From positions 1 through 31,675 of the IMG/VR virus record IMGVR_UViG_3300028829_004000: a stretch of 31,675 nt of DNA, one strand, 5' to 3'. The DNA is from a virus. The first letter of the stretch is position 1, and each line of letters starts with the position of its first letter. The position numbers and the translations under genes are program-made. The notes under the pieces are model-generated. The model was given only the letters and a program-made list of their open reading frames with translations, did no database searches and was not told where the DNA came from. Below, piece after piece: positions 1 to 8,317 of the stretch.

Positions 1-423
1 GAAATCTTCGTACAGACTTAATACGCCTTCCCAAGCATGTATTTTACCTTTGCGCCGTTTAGGGTACAGACTTCCATCATCCATCCATAAAATAGCGAAG
101 GCTTGTGGGGTGATTCTTTCTAGTACATGAAGAGGGAAGATTTTCTTATTGTTCTTATATAACGCTTTTCTAAGAACCCTAAAATACTTATGGGATTTAG
201 TATAAATAACTCCGGGATACCCGTTATTATTTATTTCCCTGACTTCATTTTGTCTTCCTCCACAAACAGAGTTAATAAAAGCTGCCTTAGCCTCAATATA
301 CTCTTTCTGTTTAATAGAATGAACCAGACGTATTCCGCAACTTTTCTGTCCAGTCTTAGGTTTTGAGATATACCCATCACCTAAAACCATGGCAATCAAA
401 ACTGCTTTATCTTGTTTCCTCAT
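1..423 (-). CDS. LAGLIDADG homing endonuclease, intron-encoded (3' end cut by window edge)
   Basis: This frame is open for 141 codons from an ATG at 423 to the window edge and lacks its C-terminus. The N-terminal AVLIAMVLGDGYIS is a LAGLIDADG helix followed by the first strand. A second copy of the signature, ITPQAFAILWMDDGS, lies near residue 110, giving the two-motif layout of the LAGLIDADG_2 family. Such enzymes cut an intron-less allele so that the intron is copied in. The ORF begins about 35 bases after the P7/P3' segment of the group I intron core, so it sits in the P8 or P9 part of the intron. Family assignment is firm. Whether the enzyme is intact cannot be judged because the end is missing. 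Confidence 0.9.
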   Translation of the reverse strand, partial: MRKQDKAVLIAMVLGDGYISKPKTGQKSCGIRLVHSIKQKEYIEAKAAFINSVCGGRQNEVREINNNGYPGVIYTKSHKYFRVLRKALYKNNKKIFPLHVLERITPQAFAILWMDDGSLYPKRRKGKIHAWEGVLSLYEDF

Positions 424-573
424 CGCATCACTCCAGGTGTGCTGTAACTTATAGTATAAATCTAGTCTCTGGACCTTCCCGTTTCCGGGCTTGGCTGCTG
501 ATTACCGTTTCAGGCTTCCCAGCAATTCACTAGATTTTCGACAGGCATCTCTGCCTGAAGGGAGTATTTTACT
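1..573 (-). ncRNA. Group I self-splicing intron in the major capsid gene (5' part; 3' end outside window)
   Basis: Read on the minus strand, the sequence just after the capsid reading frame breaks has the ordered elements of a group I core. P2 is a perfect hairpin (CAGGCA-GAGA-TGCCTG, 557-542). P3 is an 8-bp pairing (AATCTAGT... with ACTAGATT, 536-529 and 466-459). A Q/R-like segment reads AATCAGCAGCCAAGC (505-491). P6 is CCCG-GAAA-CGGG (489-478), and the S-like segment is AAGGTCCAGAGACTA (477-463). The 5' exon ends in T at 574, as expected for the U-G splice site. P1/IGS and the 3' half (P8, P7', P9) were not resolved. The LAGLIDADG ORF lies inside. Confidence 0.87.
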
Positions 574-703
574 ATTCCGTATTGGTGATACTCTGGATAA
601 CGCTTTTGGTGCGGAATGCTACCTGAGCGCGACGAGAGTAGATCGTTGGTGTGAAATTACCCTGAGGAAGATTGCCGTAACCGGCGGCAGTTTGAAAAGC
701 CAT
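574..703 (-). CDS. Major capsid protein, exon 1 (N-terminal 43 codons)
   Basis: The ATG at 703 follows a good ribosome site (AGGAG, about 7 bases upstream). The product starts MAFQTAAGYGNLPQGNF and continues with TPTIYSRRAQVAFRTKSVIQ and SITNTE. This matches the N-terminus I remember for podovirus major capsid proteins, which typically continue with ITNTDYFGEI. The frame here hits TAG at 574-572, exactly where the group I intron begins. If T574 is the last exon base, splicing would restore a TAT/TAC (Tyr) codon at that point. The gene lies just downstream of the scaffold gene, the normal order. Exon 2 must lie outside the window. The identification is based on recalled similarity and gene order. 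Confidence 0.82.
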
Positions 704-836
704 TGTTATCTCCTATATGTGCTTTTTTTCTTACTCAAGAGAACAAACAGTAACTTCTAATGCTTTCTAATGGTAGCGATGTCCTTACGGGGCGCTATTA
801 GGAAGGTGTATTAGGACTTCGTGCTTGTCTATGAAC

Positions 837-1706
837 CTAGACAGTAGCGCGAAACGCACCTGCAGCATCTAATTCAGTAAATTCCTCATCGGTCATCTTC
901 TGAATATCTGCCTCGGTGTAGACCGTTTCACGACCTGCTCCAGGTTCTTCCGACTTTCCGGTAGACACCTTAGTGGCACCTGCGGAAGGATCAGAATCTT
1001 TACGAGGGCGACCTCTTTTACGAGGCTCCCCAATTCCCTTCTCTCTTTTATAGAGAGAAATTACGTCAATAACTGGTTGTGCAGTTACTGAGTCAAATGC
1101 TGCATCTCGCACCCAAGTGGAACCTGCTTCTGTCTTAGCATTGATCCAATCAGTAAACTCGGAAGAGCCTACAACATCTTCTAGATCTTCGTGCGCCTTC
1201 TTCACAAGGATAAGCGCATCTTTCTTCTCAACTTCCTGTTCCCGCCGTTCTACGAGAGCCAATCGGTTAGATAGCTCAGTGGCTGACTCGGAAGTCTTCA
1301 GAGAGGCAACTGTCTCAATTGTCGCATACATATCAGGGTAGTTATCCCGGAATGCTTGCAGCTCCTCGGCGCTCTTGGGGAGACTTACGTCTTGCTCCTC
1401 TAGCTGCCCTCGTAAGGCGCTTAATTGTGCCTCATGTTCCTTGTCCTTCTTGCTCATAAATCGCTGAAGGTCTTTGTATCGTTTCTCGTAGTCGTGCTGT
1501 TGTGCCTCTGCTAGAGGATTATCAGCCTTAACTTCGGAGGCTAGGGCGGCAGCATCTGCAGCATCAATAAGAGTCTGCGCTTGCTCTGCCTCTAGGGCCT
1601 CAATATCTTTAAGTTCTTGTTCTAGTGCCTCTGGTGACAATTCAGGATTAGAGTAGAGTCCACCTAGAACAGCCGTGTCGTCGAATCGTTTAGTATCTTC
1701 GCTCAT
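837..1706 (-). CDS. Capsid assembly scaffolding protein
   Basis: The 289-residue acidic protein is rich in Glu, Ala, Lys and Gln. It has long predicted helical and coiled-coil stretches (about residues 25-120 and 140-175) and a basic AT-hook-like RKRGRPRK near residue 232. There is no enzymatic motif. Its position between portal and major capsid, its length and its composition fit the T7 gp9-type internal scaffold that templates the procapsid and then leaves it. The ATG is preceded by a perfect GGAGG, and a sigma70-like promoter lies 57-84 bases upstream. The role is inferred from context and composition; scaffolds have little sequence conservation. Confidence 0.78.
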   Translation of the reverse strand: MSEDTKRFDDTAVLGGLYSNPELSPEALEQELKDIEALEAEQAQTLIDAADAAALASEVKADNPLAEAQQHDYEKRYKDLQRFMSKKDKEHEAQLSALRGQLEEQDVSLPKSAEELQAFRDNYPDMYATIETVASLKTSESATELSNRLALVERREQEVEKKDALILVKKAHEDLEDVVGSSEFTDWINAKTEAGSTWVRDAAFDSVTAQPVIDVISLYKREKGIGEPRKRGRPRKDSDPSAGATKVSTGKSEEPGAGRETVYTEADIQKMTDEEFTELDAAGAFRATV

Positions 1707-1762
1707 TTATTTCCTCCTGTAGGGGCCTTACGGGTGCCCTGAAATAGCGACTTAATTTGCTA

Positions 1763-1790
1763 GTTATATGAGATTGCTATGTATTGTCAA
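1763..1790 (-). promoter_or_regulatory. sigma70-type promoter for scaffold and capsid genes
   Basis: On the minus strand, TTGACA (1790-1785), a 16-base spacer and TATAAC (1768-1763) lie in the gap before the scaffold gene. Several other gaps carry the same TTGACA-16-TATAAC form. It would give extra capsid and scaffold transcript downstream of the portal genes. Confidence 0.7.
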
Positions 1791-1815
1791 GTAAAAAGTA
1801 TATTACAAGACTGTT

Positions 1816-2052
1816 TTATTCGTACTTATCGGACTTTTCATTCATAAGTCCTTCGAAATACTCTTTCGAGCTCTTTAGCCCTTTAATAAAACCCATTTCC
1901 TGGTGTAGTTCATTACTGTCAACAGGGGGGTGATCTATTAGAGTATTGATCTTACTTTCAATAAGGCTGTCATAGTATCCTAGAAGATTCTTCAAGAATT
2001 GCTTTGACGACCCTTTAACGATCTTACCATGTAAGTCATCATATTCTACCAT
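1816..2052 (-). CDS. Hypothetical protein between portal and scaffold
   Basis: The 78-residue product is soluble and mixed-charge, predicted mostly helical, with a central LLGYYDSLIESKINTLI stretch and no recognised domain. It begins 5 bases after the portal stop codon and so is probably translated from the same mRNA. A small helical protein at this place in the head operon could be a head-assembly accessory, but nothing in the sequence shows it. The scaffold promoter lies immediately downstream. Confidence 0.65.
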   Translation of the reverse strand: MVEYDDLHGKIVKGSSKQFLKNLLGYYDSLIESKINTLIDHPPVDSNELHQEMGFIKGLKSSKEYFEGLMNEKSDKYE

Positions 2053-2057
2053 CTAAA

Positions 2058-4157
2058 CTACCCTACTCCTGGAGGCATGGGTTGTTGCTGTTGAGGCATC
2101 CCCCCGCCTTGCTCTTGAGGAGTACCGGAGAAGCCTTGTTGTCCCGGCTGCGCTGGTGCTGCGGGAGGTGTTGCTCCTCCCGTTACTCCTTGTTGTGGCA
2201 TGACCATCTCTCCGCCACCCTGCTTCTGAGCAGACAAGGCCTGCATCAACTGCTGTAGCTCAGGATCATTTAGGAGCTTTTCTTCTTCGATATCCAGAGT
2301 CTTGGCAATCTCCTTAATCATCTGTCCTTGATTAACGAAGGGAGACTGCTGTGCAATCTGGAAGAACTGAATAAGCTGATTAGCTCGTACTTCCTTCTGG
2401 ATTAGGCTGTCAGTACCCATCGCCTTAATAGAAAGGTCACCACGGACTTCCAACTTACGATTATACTGCATATTAAACGCGAAGAGTGCCATCCCTAGAG
2501 GAGCTAGGAGATAATCATCGAAGTTCTTAACGATAGTTTTAATTGTTACAGAGGCTGCGCCCATAAGCTGAGAGATACCTGAGGCAGTTCTGCCGATGCC
2601 CTGTACGCCAGTCTGCCCATGAGCAAACGAGGGAATGCCCGTGGACTGATCAGCGAAGACAGTGAACTTGTCGACTAGCTGTATGAGTTCTGGGGTAATA
2701 TTCTTGAAACTAGTCGAGAAGATAGCTTGGCCCGGAGCACCGCCTCGTCTGCGCCAAACCTTACCGGGATATACTGCCATGTCTTGCCCCGGCATAAGGT
2801 TATTTTCATCAACTTCAATCATTATGTTACCGGATAGTACGGCATTGTCAACAGCCATACGAGTAAACCCATTAACCATCCGCTGCGAGTCTTCCATATT
2901 CTCAGGGATGCCTACCCCCCAGATATTATACAAGTCTACTTCAAGAGGGAAGATGATATAAGGGATTCTCTTAGGGCGGAAAGGGTTGATTACCATGCGA
3001 ATAATTACGCCATCTGCCATCCATAGATTAACTTGGACATCATCTGAGTCAGCTAGAGCCTCAGGAATATCAAAGCCTTCTTCCTCTAGGAGTTCTCTGT
3101 CCTCAATACCCCAGTACTCAAACACTTCATAGCGGTTATTATTGCCGAGGTCTTCCAAGTCCTCTTTAAGAGTGGTCTCCCACCATAGAGGCGTATAGAA
3201 GGGCGCTCCATCAAGAGCCTCGTCAATCTTCTCTGCAATAAATCCTGGTTGCTTCTTAAGGAGACGGATTTGGGAGCGAGACATCAGGTGTCGATCTACA
3301 AGATACTCCGCATCGTCAGCACATGTTGCATTAGGATCAGGGTAGATATCCCAGATAGAGCGATACTCCAAGTCTGGCACAATCTTAAATTCAGGTGTGT
3401 AAGATCGGGGAGCGTCTTCCCCGGCCTCTTCATCAGTAGTCCAATTAGGATATTCCTTCTCAATAATGAAGGGGCCTTTAATACAGCCTGATCCTAGCTG
3501 AGCCGCTTGTAGAATAGCCTTACGGAGCTCAATCTGTGCATTAGACTCTGTGAGTTGATCTTGGATTTCCACATTAAGTGCATCTGCAGCCTCATCTGCA
3601 GGAGACTTCTTAAGGCCGATAGCTGCAGGGTCTTCTGTGATATTCTCCTCAGGGATAAGGCCTAGCTTCTTCTTGAGAGCCTCCCCAATCCTACTTGTGC
3701 GAGAATCAATAGTATCGCCGGGCTGAAGATCATTGCCATCACCTTCGAAGCCTATTGGATTAAACTCAGGGACTTCCTCTTCTGGAGCAGGCTCTGCAGT
3801 GATTGTAACAGTATCTGCAATGCCCATAGGAGACTCAGTAGCCTCTACTCGCAGAGGGATCTTCCCTTGACCAAACAGGATATCTGTAATCTGCCCATGT
3901 GCTGCTAGGGTCTTCGTCTTCGTGAGCTTTATGAAAACCTTACTCTTCTCAGTAGATGTGAAGGAGTCTTTGAAGATGCCTCGGAAAGCATCGTGCGCGT
4001 CCATCCATCGCGTTTCAGTAACCAATCTGTTGCGCTTGGCCGCTTCATACTTATCGATGACAGACCCTGCAAGTGCAGTAAGAGCTCGGCGCTCCTCATC
4101 TGATTTAGGTTCTCCTTCGAGAACTGCAGTGTTTTCGTCGTCGTATACATCTACCAT
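2058..4157 (-). CDS. Portal (head-tail connector) protein
   Basis: The 699-residue protein sits directly after terminase and before scaffold, the standard place for portal. It has the podovirus-type portal layout: an N-terminal helical region, a long middle segment with aromatic patches (YRSIWDIYPDPNA, WGIEDRE, PYIIFPLEVD) and the conserved VWRRRGGAPGQ / FADQSTGIPSFAHGQTG region about residues 475-530. The C-terminal tail (from about 645) is rich in Gln, Pro and Gly and looks disordered. It would form the dodecameric DNA channel at one capsid vertex, docking TerL during packaging. Recognition is by recalled family resemblance plus gene order; no catalytic motif is expected. Confidence 0.88.
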   Translation of the reverse strand: MVDVYDDENTAVLEGEPKSDEERRALTALAGSVIDKYEAAKRNRLVTETRWMDAHDAFRGIFKDSFTSTEKSKVFIKLTKTKTLAAHGQITDILFGQGKIPLRVEATESPMGIADTVTITAEPAPEEEVPEFNPIGFEGDGNDLQPGDTIDSRTSRIGEALKKKLGLIPEENITEDPAAIGLKKSPADEAADALNVEIQDQLTESNAQIELRKAILQAAQLGSGCIKGPFIIEKEYPNWTTDEEAGEDAPRSYTPEFKIVPDLEYRSIWDIYPDPNATCADDAEYLVDRHLMSRSQIRLLKKQPGFIAEKIDEALDGAPFYTPLWWETTLKEDLEDLGNNNRYEVFEYWGIEDRELLEEEGFDIPEALADSDDVQVNLWMADGVIIRMVINPFRPKRIPYIIFPLEVDLYNIWGVGIPENMEDSQRMVNGFTRMAVDNAVLSGNIMIEVDENNLMPGQDMAVYPGKVWRRRGGAPGQAIFSTSFKNITPELIQLVDKFTVFADQSTGIPSFAHGQTGVQGIGRTASGISQLMGAASVTIKTIVKNFDDYLLAPLGMALFAFNMQYNRKLEVRGDLSIKAMGTDSLIQKEVRANQLIQFFQIAQQSPFVNQGQMIKEIAKTLDIEEEKLLNDPELQQLMQALSAQKQGGGEMVMPQQGVTGGATPPAAPAQPGQQGFSGTPQEQGGGMPQQQQPMPPGVG

Positions 4158-4158
4158 T

Positions 4159-4644
4159 TTATATGTGCTTCCACTTTCTACGCGCTATTATGTTCTTAAT
4201 GTGTGAGGGGCTAACGGCATACTCTTCGGATATGTCTTTATGCTCTCTCGTATCTTCTCTGATAGCTAAAACATCTTTTTCTGTCAACTTAGCGGAGGAG
4301 TTATTCTTCCCTGTACTACTCTGGGACATCTTGGCCCGGACTTCCGTAGTCATCTCTACACGCCCTGCGATAAAGGAGGCATTAAACATCTTACCTTTGA
4401 TGCCTGTATCGAAATGACCTTGTTCCTTATCTAGAAGACAATCCTTATCACACTTCTCTACTACAGAAAAAACGAAGGAGTCTTCGCCGTATTTATTCCA
4501 TGCATTCTGGAAGTGAGGATTAATGTGCCTATTTGCCCTCAACCTATTCTTGTGTTCTTTCCATCTACGGGGAATATCCTGGGAGCTCCCAACGTAACTC
4601 TTACCGTTCTTTACACAGGTGATTCTGTAGATTCCACTAGTCAT
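4159..4644 (-). CDS. Free-standing GIY-YIG homing endonuclease
   Basis: The N-terminus reads SGIYRIT, then SYVGSS (the YIG half), then the catalytic Arg region PRRWKEHKNRL and an NKYGEDSFVF segment, so the GIY-YIG fold is clear. Residues from about 115 (SSAKLTEKDVLAIREDTR to WKHI) form a small helical DNA-binding-like module, found also in the two HNH proteins at 16888 and 26562. I chose the ATG at 4644, which comes one base after the TerL stop. A start at 4665 would add seven residues and overlap terL. The gene lies exactly in the terL-portal junction and ends one base before the portal start, as expected for a mobile gene inserted without breaking its neighbours. Confidence 0.9.
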   Translation of the reverse strand: MTSGIYRITCVKNGKSYVGSSQDIPRRWKEHKNRLRANRHINPHFQNAWNKYGEDSFVFSVVEKCDKDCLLDKEQGHFDTGIKGKMFNASFIAGRVEMTTEVRAKMSQSSTGKNNSSAKLTEKDVLAIREDTREHKDISEEYAVSPSHIKNIIARRKWKHI

Positions 4645-4645
4645 A

Positions 4646-6718
4646 CTAATATCCAAATATTGCATCTACCATCTTAGGTGCATGGTCTTGTGCAAATTGC
4701 TGTTGATTTACCAAGTCTAGTGCCGTTATAGGGCGACTCCTTAGCCCATAATGGAGAGCATCATACGCATGATCTTCTGAATTCTTCTTACTGACTGTTT
4801 CAGGATTATTATCCTCAGGGAGTAACATGGGAAGAGTTCTGATGAGATTAACACAAGTATTAAAGATGAGCAGGGCAGGCTCCTTAACAGGCTCACCTTC
4901 TTCAGTCTTACCTCCAGTAGCTCTCACTGCAAGTCTCTTATGAACTTCCTGCTTACCTGCCTCACGAGAACCCGGAGAGCGATCTGCAAACCTATTCCCT
5001 AGATGGCCCCTCGTAGCTAACTCATTCTCTATCATCTCGTAGATACTGGGGCCGATTTCTCCCCGCTTAGAATTCGTAGAGCCATCTATTACTGCATCCA
5101 CCATGTTACTATCAGTGGCTTCTAAGTCACAAATGCGCCGTGCAAAGTCATCTGCCAATGTCCCCTGCCCATAATACTCCCTATAGACATAGGCGGTATC
5201 ATCTCCGTCGAAGGCTAACCACAAAGTACAGAAGGGGGTTGAATAGCCCCAATCTGTAGCTCGTATCTTAGGCCAATGGGAAGGAACCTCGAATGGCTCA
5301 ATAACATGAACTTCTTTATCAAATTCAGGGAATGCTGCCCCATCAACTACGCCCCATTGTCCATATAGCCATGCGGCTTTCTTATGCTCAGGGAGTGATG
5401 CCAGAGTTGCAAGGTAAGAATCATCTTGAAGCAACTGAGGAGTATCGAATACAGAGGACTGGATGAATTGCCTGGTAAGGGATACTTCCTTCTTAGAGCC
5501 ATCCCTAGGGTCTATAAAGCTACTCTTGACATTAAAGACTACACCAGCAGGTGCAGGGTCGATAAACATGATCTTAACCCAAGGAGATCCCACATTACCA
5601 GGATTTCCTGTCATTCTCATTACAGGGAGACCAAGAGACAACAACTGGGGATCAGTAGTTCGACATGACCCTCTAAGTAGGGTGTAAACTTCCGGATCTT
5701 TGAACTGAGGTAGTTCATCAATCCCAATCCAAGCGTATTCCTGCCCTTGATATTGCTCAATATCCGCATCATTTTCTGCATAACCAAACTCCAGAGTAGC
5801 TCCGGAGGGGAACAGGAACATACTTTCTTGCTTTAAGAATCTCGTGCCTTCATACGCCTGAGGATACAGGGTTTTGGCTCGTGAGATGATTTCACGGAGA
5901 TCCTTCAATCGTTTCCGTATCAGTAGACCACGAAAATTCTTATTACCACAGTATCTCAGAGGGTCTGCTACAAGAGCTTCTGATTTAGAACCACCACGAG
6001 ACCCCCCGAAGAATAACTCATTAACATCTGACTGAAGGAACTCTGTTTGAGGTCCGGGATTAGGTCTCCAGATGATGCCTGTGGTGTCTTCTTTAGTGTT
6101 TGAATCACTGTCATCATTGGGAGTATCATCGGCCTGCTCCTCTACGGGAGCTTCTGGTTCAGATGCCCTCTTGAGCTTATCTGCTTGTCTTCTCTTAGTG
6201 GTAGAAACGGCTTTAGCTCGCTCAGCGTCTAGCTCTGCGAGTATTAGCTTCTTCTCTTCTGGAGTTTTACCCTCAAGTCTCTGGATGAGCGTAGCTGTCC
6301 GTTTAGTGGAAGGCTCGGGAGGTTCCACATCCTTTGATATGATAACCTTCTTGGTTTTCTTTTTAGTTTTAGATGCTATTCTCTTTAGATCGTAGTAGTC
6401 GTGCATCCGCCCGGAGGTAATAACCCTCTTCAAGGAAGCAGGACTTATATTCCTACCAGTCATCTCCCCTAGCCATCTAGCTATGCTGGCATAAGAGCTT
6501 TCGTAGATGTATTCTTCCGCTTTGAATAGAAGAATAAGCTGTTCGGGTACTGGAAGCCATAATTTAGGGTCGTGCTCATCTACTACATAACCCCATGAAG
6601 GCTTGCTGGACTTCATCAGGACCTCAAGAGGCTTCCATATAATGACAGAGCGCCCTTGTTCAATATCCCTGACGTTTTTGGATGCGACATTCCTGGAACG
6701 AGGGTATTTTTTACCCAT
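4646..6718 (-). CDS. terL: Terminase large subunit with long N-terminal extension
   Basis: This is the ATPase/nuclease motor that packages DNA into the procapsid. The Walker A-like loop GGSRGGSKS lies near residue 237. The Walker B segment YAWIGIDELPQF and the coupling motif MTGNPGN follow. The C-terminal nuclease domain shows ATDWGYSTPF and VDAVIDGST with conserved acidic residues. At 690 residues it is longer than the usual 450-600. The first 200 residues are an added region: a helical part with YASIARWLGEMTGRNISPASLK (residues 75-96) that looks like a helix-turn-helix, then a Lys/Glu-rich linker. The gene overlaps the upstream terS by 8 bases. Confidence 0.93.
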   Translation of the reverse strand: MGKKYPRSRNVASKNVRDIEQGRSVIIWKPLEVLMKSSKPSWGYVVDEHDPKLWLPVPEQLILLFKAEEYIYESSYASIARWLGEMTGRNISPASLKRVITSGRMHDYYDLKRIASKTKKKTKKVIISKDVEPPEPSTKRTATLIQRLEGKTPEEKKLILAELDAERAKAVSTTKRRQADKLKRASEPEAPVEEQADDTPNDDSDSNTKEDTTGIIWRPNPGPQTEFLQSDVNELFFGGSRGGSKSEALVADPLRYCGNKNFRGLLIRKRLKDLREIISRAKTLYPQAYEGTRFLKQESMFLFPSGATLEFGYAENDADIEQYQGQEYAWIGIDELPQFKDPEVYTLLRGSCRTTDPQLLSLGLPVMRMTGNPGNVGSPWVKIMFIDPAPAGVVFNVKSSFIDPRDGSKKEVSLTRQFIQSSVFDTPQLLQDDSYLATLASLPEHKKAAWLYGQWGVVDGAAFPEFDKEVHVIEPFEVPSHWPKIRATDWGYSTPFCTLWLAFDGDDTAYVYREYYGQGTLADDFARRICDLEATDSNMVDAVIDGSTNSKRGEIGPSIYEMIENELATRGHLGNRFADRSPGSREAGKQEVHKRLAVRATGGKTEEGEPVKEPALLIFNTCVNLIRTLPMLLPEDNNPETVSKKNSEDHAYDALHYGLRSRPITALDLVNQQQFAQDHAPKMVDAIFGY

Positions 6719-7193
6719 CTGAAATATCCTCGAAGTCTAGGTCTACAGCTTCCTGATGTTTCTTGGGAGGAAGAACGAAAACAGCATTATGAGTTACTTC
6801 AACATCAATCTTCTCGCCTTTAACCACCCCAGCTCTATCAAATAACATCTGAATGGCATGTAGTTTGTCTCTGCCACCGGCAACTGTCTCAGGGTCTCTA
6901 ATATACTCTATGAGCTTTGAAGCAGCTTCTGGGGCTGCCTCTGCTAATAGATCCTTAGTGCGTTCTATGACTTCATCCCGAATACCTGGGAATACTTGAG
7001 TCCAGTTATAGCTCGGAGAGTAGCCTGCAACCCTCATAGAGGCTTTCTTTTGAAATTTAGTGGGGGAGTCCTCATCAGTATAAGCTTTAATGAGCGCCAA
7101 TTGCTTCTCATTAAGGTGTGTTGTCGCATCGTTCTGAGATGCTGATACTAGCTTATGGATGTCTGCTTCAGTGACTCCCGCAATATCTTTCAT
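6711..7193 (-). CDS. terS: Terminase small subunit-like protein
   Basis: The 160-residue protein lies immediately upstream of terL and overlaps it by 8 bases. LNEKQLALIKAYTD followed by KASMRVAGYSPSYN resembles the N-terminal helix-turn-helix of small terminases (Terminase_2-like), which recognise the packaging site. The middle is helical (IERTKDLLAEAAPEAASKLIEYI) and suits ring oligomerisation. The C-terminus ends in an acidic tail (DLDFEDISDG), often the contact to TerL. The assignment rests on domain resemblance and position. The start ATG overlaps the stop of the preceding 37-codon ORF. Confidence 0.82.
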   Translation of the reverse strand: MKDIAGVTEADIHKLVSASQNDATTHLNEKQLALIKAYTDEDSPTKFQKKASMRVAGYSPSYNWTQVFPGIRDEVIERTKDLLAEAAPEAASKLIEYIRDPETVAGGRDKLHAIQMLFDRAGVVKGEKIDVEVTHNAVFVLPPKKHQEAVDLDFEDISDG

Positions 7194-7303
7194 TCTTCTG
7201 TGTCGTCCTCTTTAGGTGGCTCTTCTTCAAATGGAAGGCTGAACTGGTGCAGTGATTCTACTAGAGCAGGTGTAATAGGTGTAGGAAGAGGTTCTTTACC
7301 CAT
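7190..7303 (-). CDS. Small hypothetical protein (37 aa) upstream of terS
   Basis: A short frame runs from an ATG at 7303 to a TGA at 7192-7190. Its start overlaps the end of the upstream 66-residue frame by 8 bases, and its stop overlaps the terS ATG (ATGA). The product begins MGKEPLPTPITPALVES and ends with a strongly acidic tail EEEPPKEDDTEE. Overlaps at both ends suggest translational coupling and support it as a real gene, but no function can be given. Confidence 0.5.
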   Translation of the reverse strand: MGKEPLPTPITPALVESLHQFSLPFEEEPPKEDDTEE

Positions 7304-7496
7304 TTTTACCAGTCTTCTCGGAAGCATATTCCTTAGTCAGGGCTTCGGAGATCTTACCGTATTGAGGATTCTGGTAGGATTCACGTTCCTTAACCATCTT
7401 ATATTCTTCACCGGGCATACTGTACATATCATGCATCTTACGGTTCTTGTCACACTCTTCTTGAATGTGATCTACTGTGCTGATTACTTTTACCAA
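7296..7496 (-). CDS. Hypothetical small charged protein, first gene of the packaging operon
   Basis: The 66-residue frame starts at a TTG (7496) with an AAGGA site about 10 bases upstream. No ATG lies near the expected start, so the start is uncertain. The product is hydrophilic and rich in Lys, Glu and Tyr (GEEYKMVKERESYQ), with no recognised domain. It follows a sigma70-like promoter at 7532-7559, so it would lead the terS-terL-portal operon. Confidence 0.5.
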   Translation of the reverse strand: MVKVISTVDHIQEECDKNRKMHDMYSMPGEEYKMVKERESYQNPQYGKISEALTKEYASEKTGKNG

Positions 7497-7531
7497 TTTA
7501 ACTGTTCCTTCTATTTAGGGCATAAGGGTCA

Positions 7532-7559
7532 GTTATAGTTGATTTCAAGTAAAAGTCAA
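7532..7559 (-). promoter_or_regulatory. sigma70-type promoter of the packaging operon
   Basis: On the minus strand, TTGACT (7559-7554), a 16-base spacer and TATAAC (7537-7532) lie 36-63 bases before the TTG start of the 66-residue gene. The box set matches the promoter before the scaffold gene. Confidence 0.65.
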
Positions 7560-7585
7560 GCTTTTTTGCTAAAAACACCCTCTTA

Positions 7586-7843
7586 TTAGCATAAAAGGCT
7601 CCCTTTATAGTATCTTTCAAGTTCTGTGGCAGTAGGGTCAGTCCATTCCATAGCTCCAGCTAAAGTATCTAGTAGGTGTTCATGCACATCCCCTATGTCT
7701 TGCATAACTTGAGAGGTGCCATAGAAGGAAGATTCTGCGGTTTCTGTCTCTACCTCTATAATAACAAATCCATCTTTTAATACTGAGATGTTGTAGGTTA
7801 TTTCTTTAATAACCCCCTGTTCAAGTGCTTCATCCCTGAGCAT
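7586..7843 (-). CDS. Hypothetical protein (85 aa)
   Basis: The product is a small acidic protein with alternating hydrophobic stretches (EITYNISVLKDGFVIIEVET) that suggest a beta-rich N-terminal half, then a helical part (DIGDVHEHLLDTLAGAMEW). No domain is recognised. It overlaps the end of the upstream 143-residue gene by 14 bases, so the two are probably co-translated. It is not clear whether it belongs to the packaging operon, since a promoter separates them. Confidence 0.6.
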   Translation of the reverse strand: MLRDEALEQGVIKEITYNISVLKDGFVIIEVETETAESSFYGTSQVMQDIGDVHEHLLDTLAGAMEWTDPTATELERYYKGSLLC

Positions 7844-8261
7844 TAAGGAGCTCCTCTCTTAGTTTAAGGATATTATCTAGGCTAGCTTCTGCCTGTTTCA
7901 TGTTCTGAACTCTATCGAAGTAGCGATGGAGAGATTCAATATGTTCAAATAACTCTGAACCATAATTATCCTCTGCTCGCTTCTTATTAGAATACTTGAA
8001 AGTTCTGTAAACTACAGTTTCTGATGACATTACAACATAAGAGTCTTTCACAGAGGGAGGTATCCAGTCCGAGGGAGGTGTCCATCCCGAGGGAGGTGTC
8101 CATCCCTTATGAATAACCTTCTTAATAACTAAGGAAGGTATGTTGACGTTCTCAAGGTTTCCTTTAGGACCTATCTTGATCCATACTTTGGGATTCTGTA
8201 TTTCTGCAAGGAGAGAATCATAGATATCTTCCTTAATGTCTGTGATAGTTTCTTCAGTCAT
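7830..8261 (-). CDS. Hypothetical protein with GWTPPS repeats
   Basis: The 143-residue product contains a three-fold tandem hexapeptide GWTPPSGWTPPSDWIPPS at about residues 53-70, coded by near-identical 18-base units at about 8050-8105. Flanking regions are charged and helical at the C-terminus (MKQAEASLDNILKLREELL). The start ATG at 8261 has a perfect AGGAGG 8 bases upstream. No family is recognised. The repeat number probably varies by slippage, since the coding units are almost identical. Confidence 0.65.
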   Translation of the reverse strand: MTEETITDIKEDIYDSLLAEIQNPKVWIKIGPKGNLENVNIPSLVIKKVIHKGWTPPSGWTPPSDWIPPSVKDSYVVMSSETVVYRTFKYSNKKRAEDNYGSELFEHIESLHRYFDRVQNMKQAEASLDNILKLREELLNAQG

Positions 8262-8317
8262 TCATAGTCCTCCTGTGGTCCTTTTGGTATTTTCTGTATT
8301 TTTTTTGAAAATAGTTG

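Noticed and set aside
491-760. Plus-strand 89-codon frame starting at TTG
   Set aside because: It runs antisense to capsid exon 1 and the group I intron core, has no ribosome site and no recognisable product.
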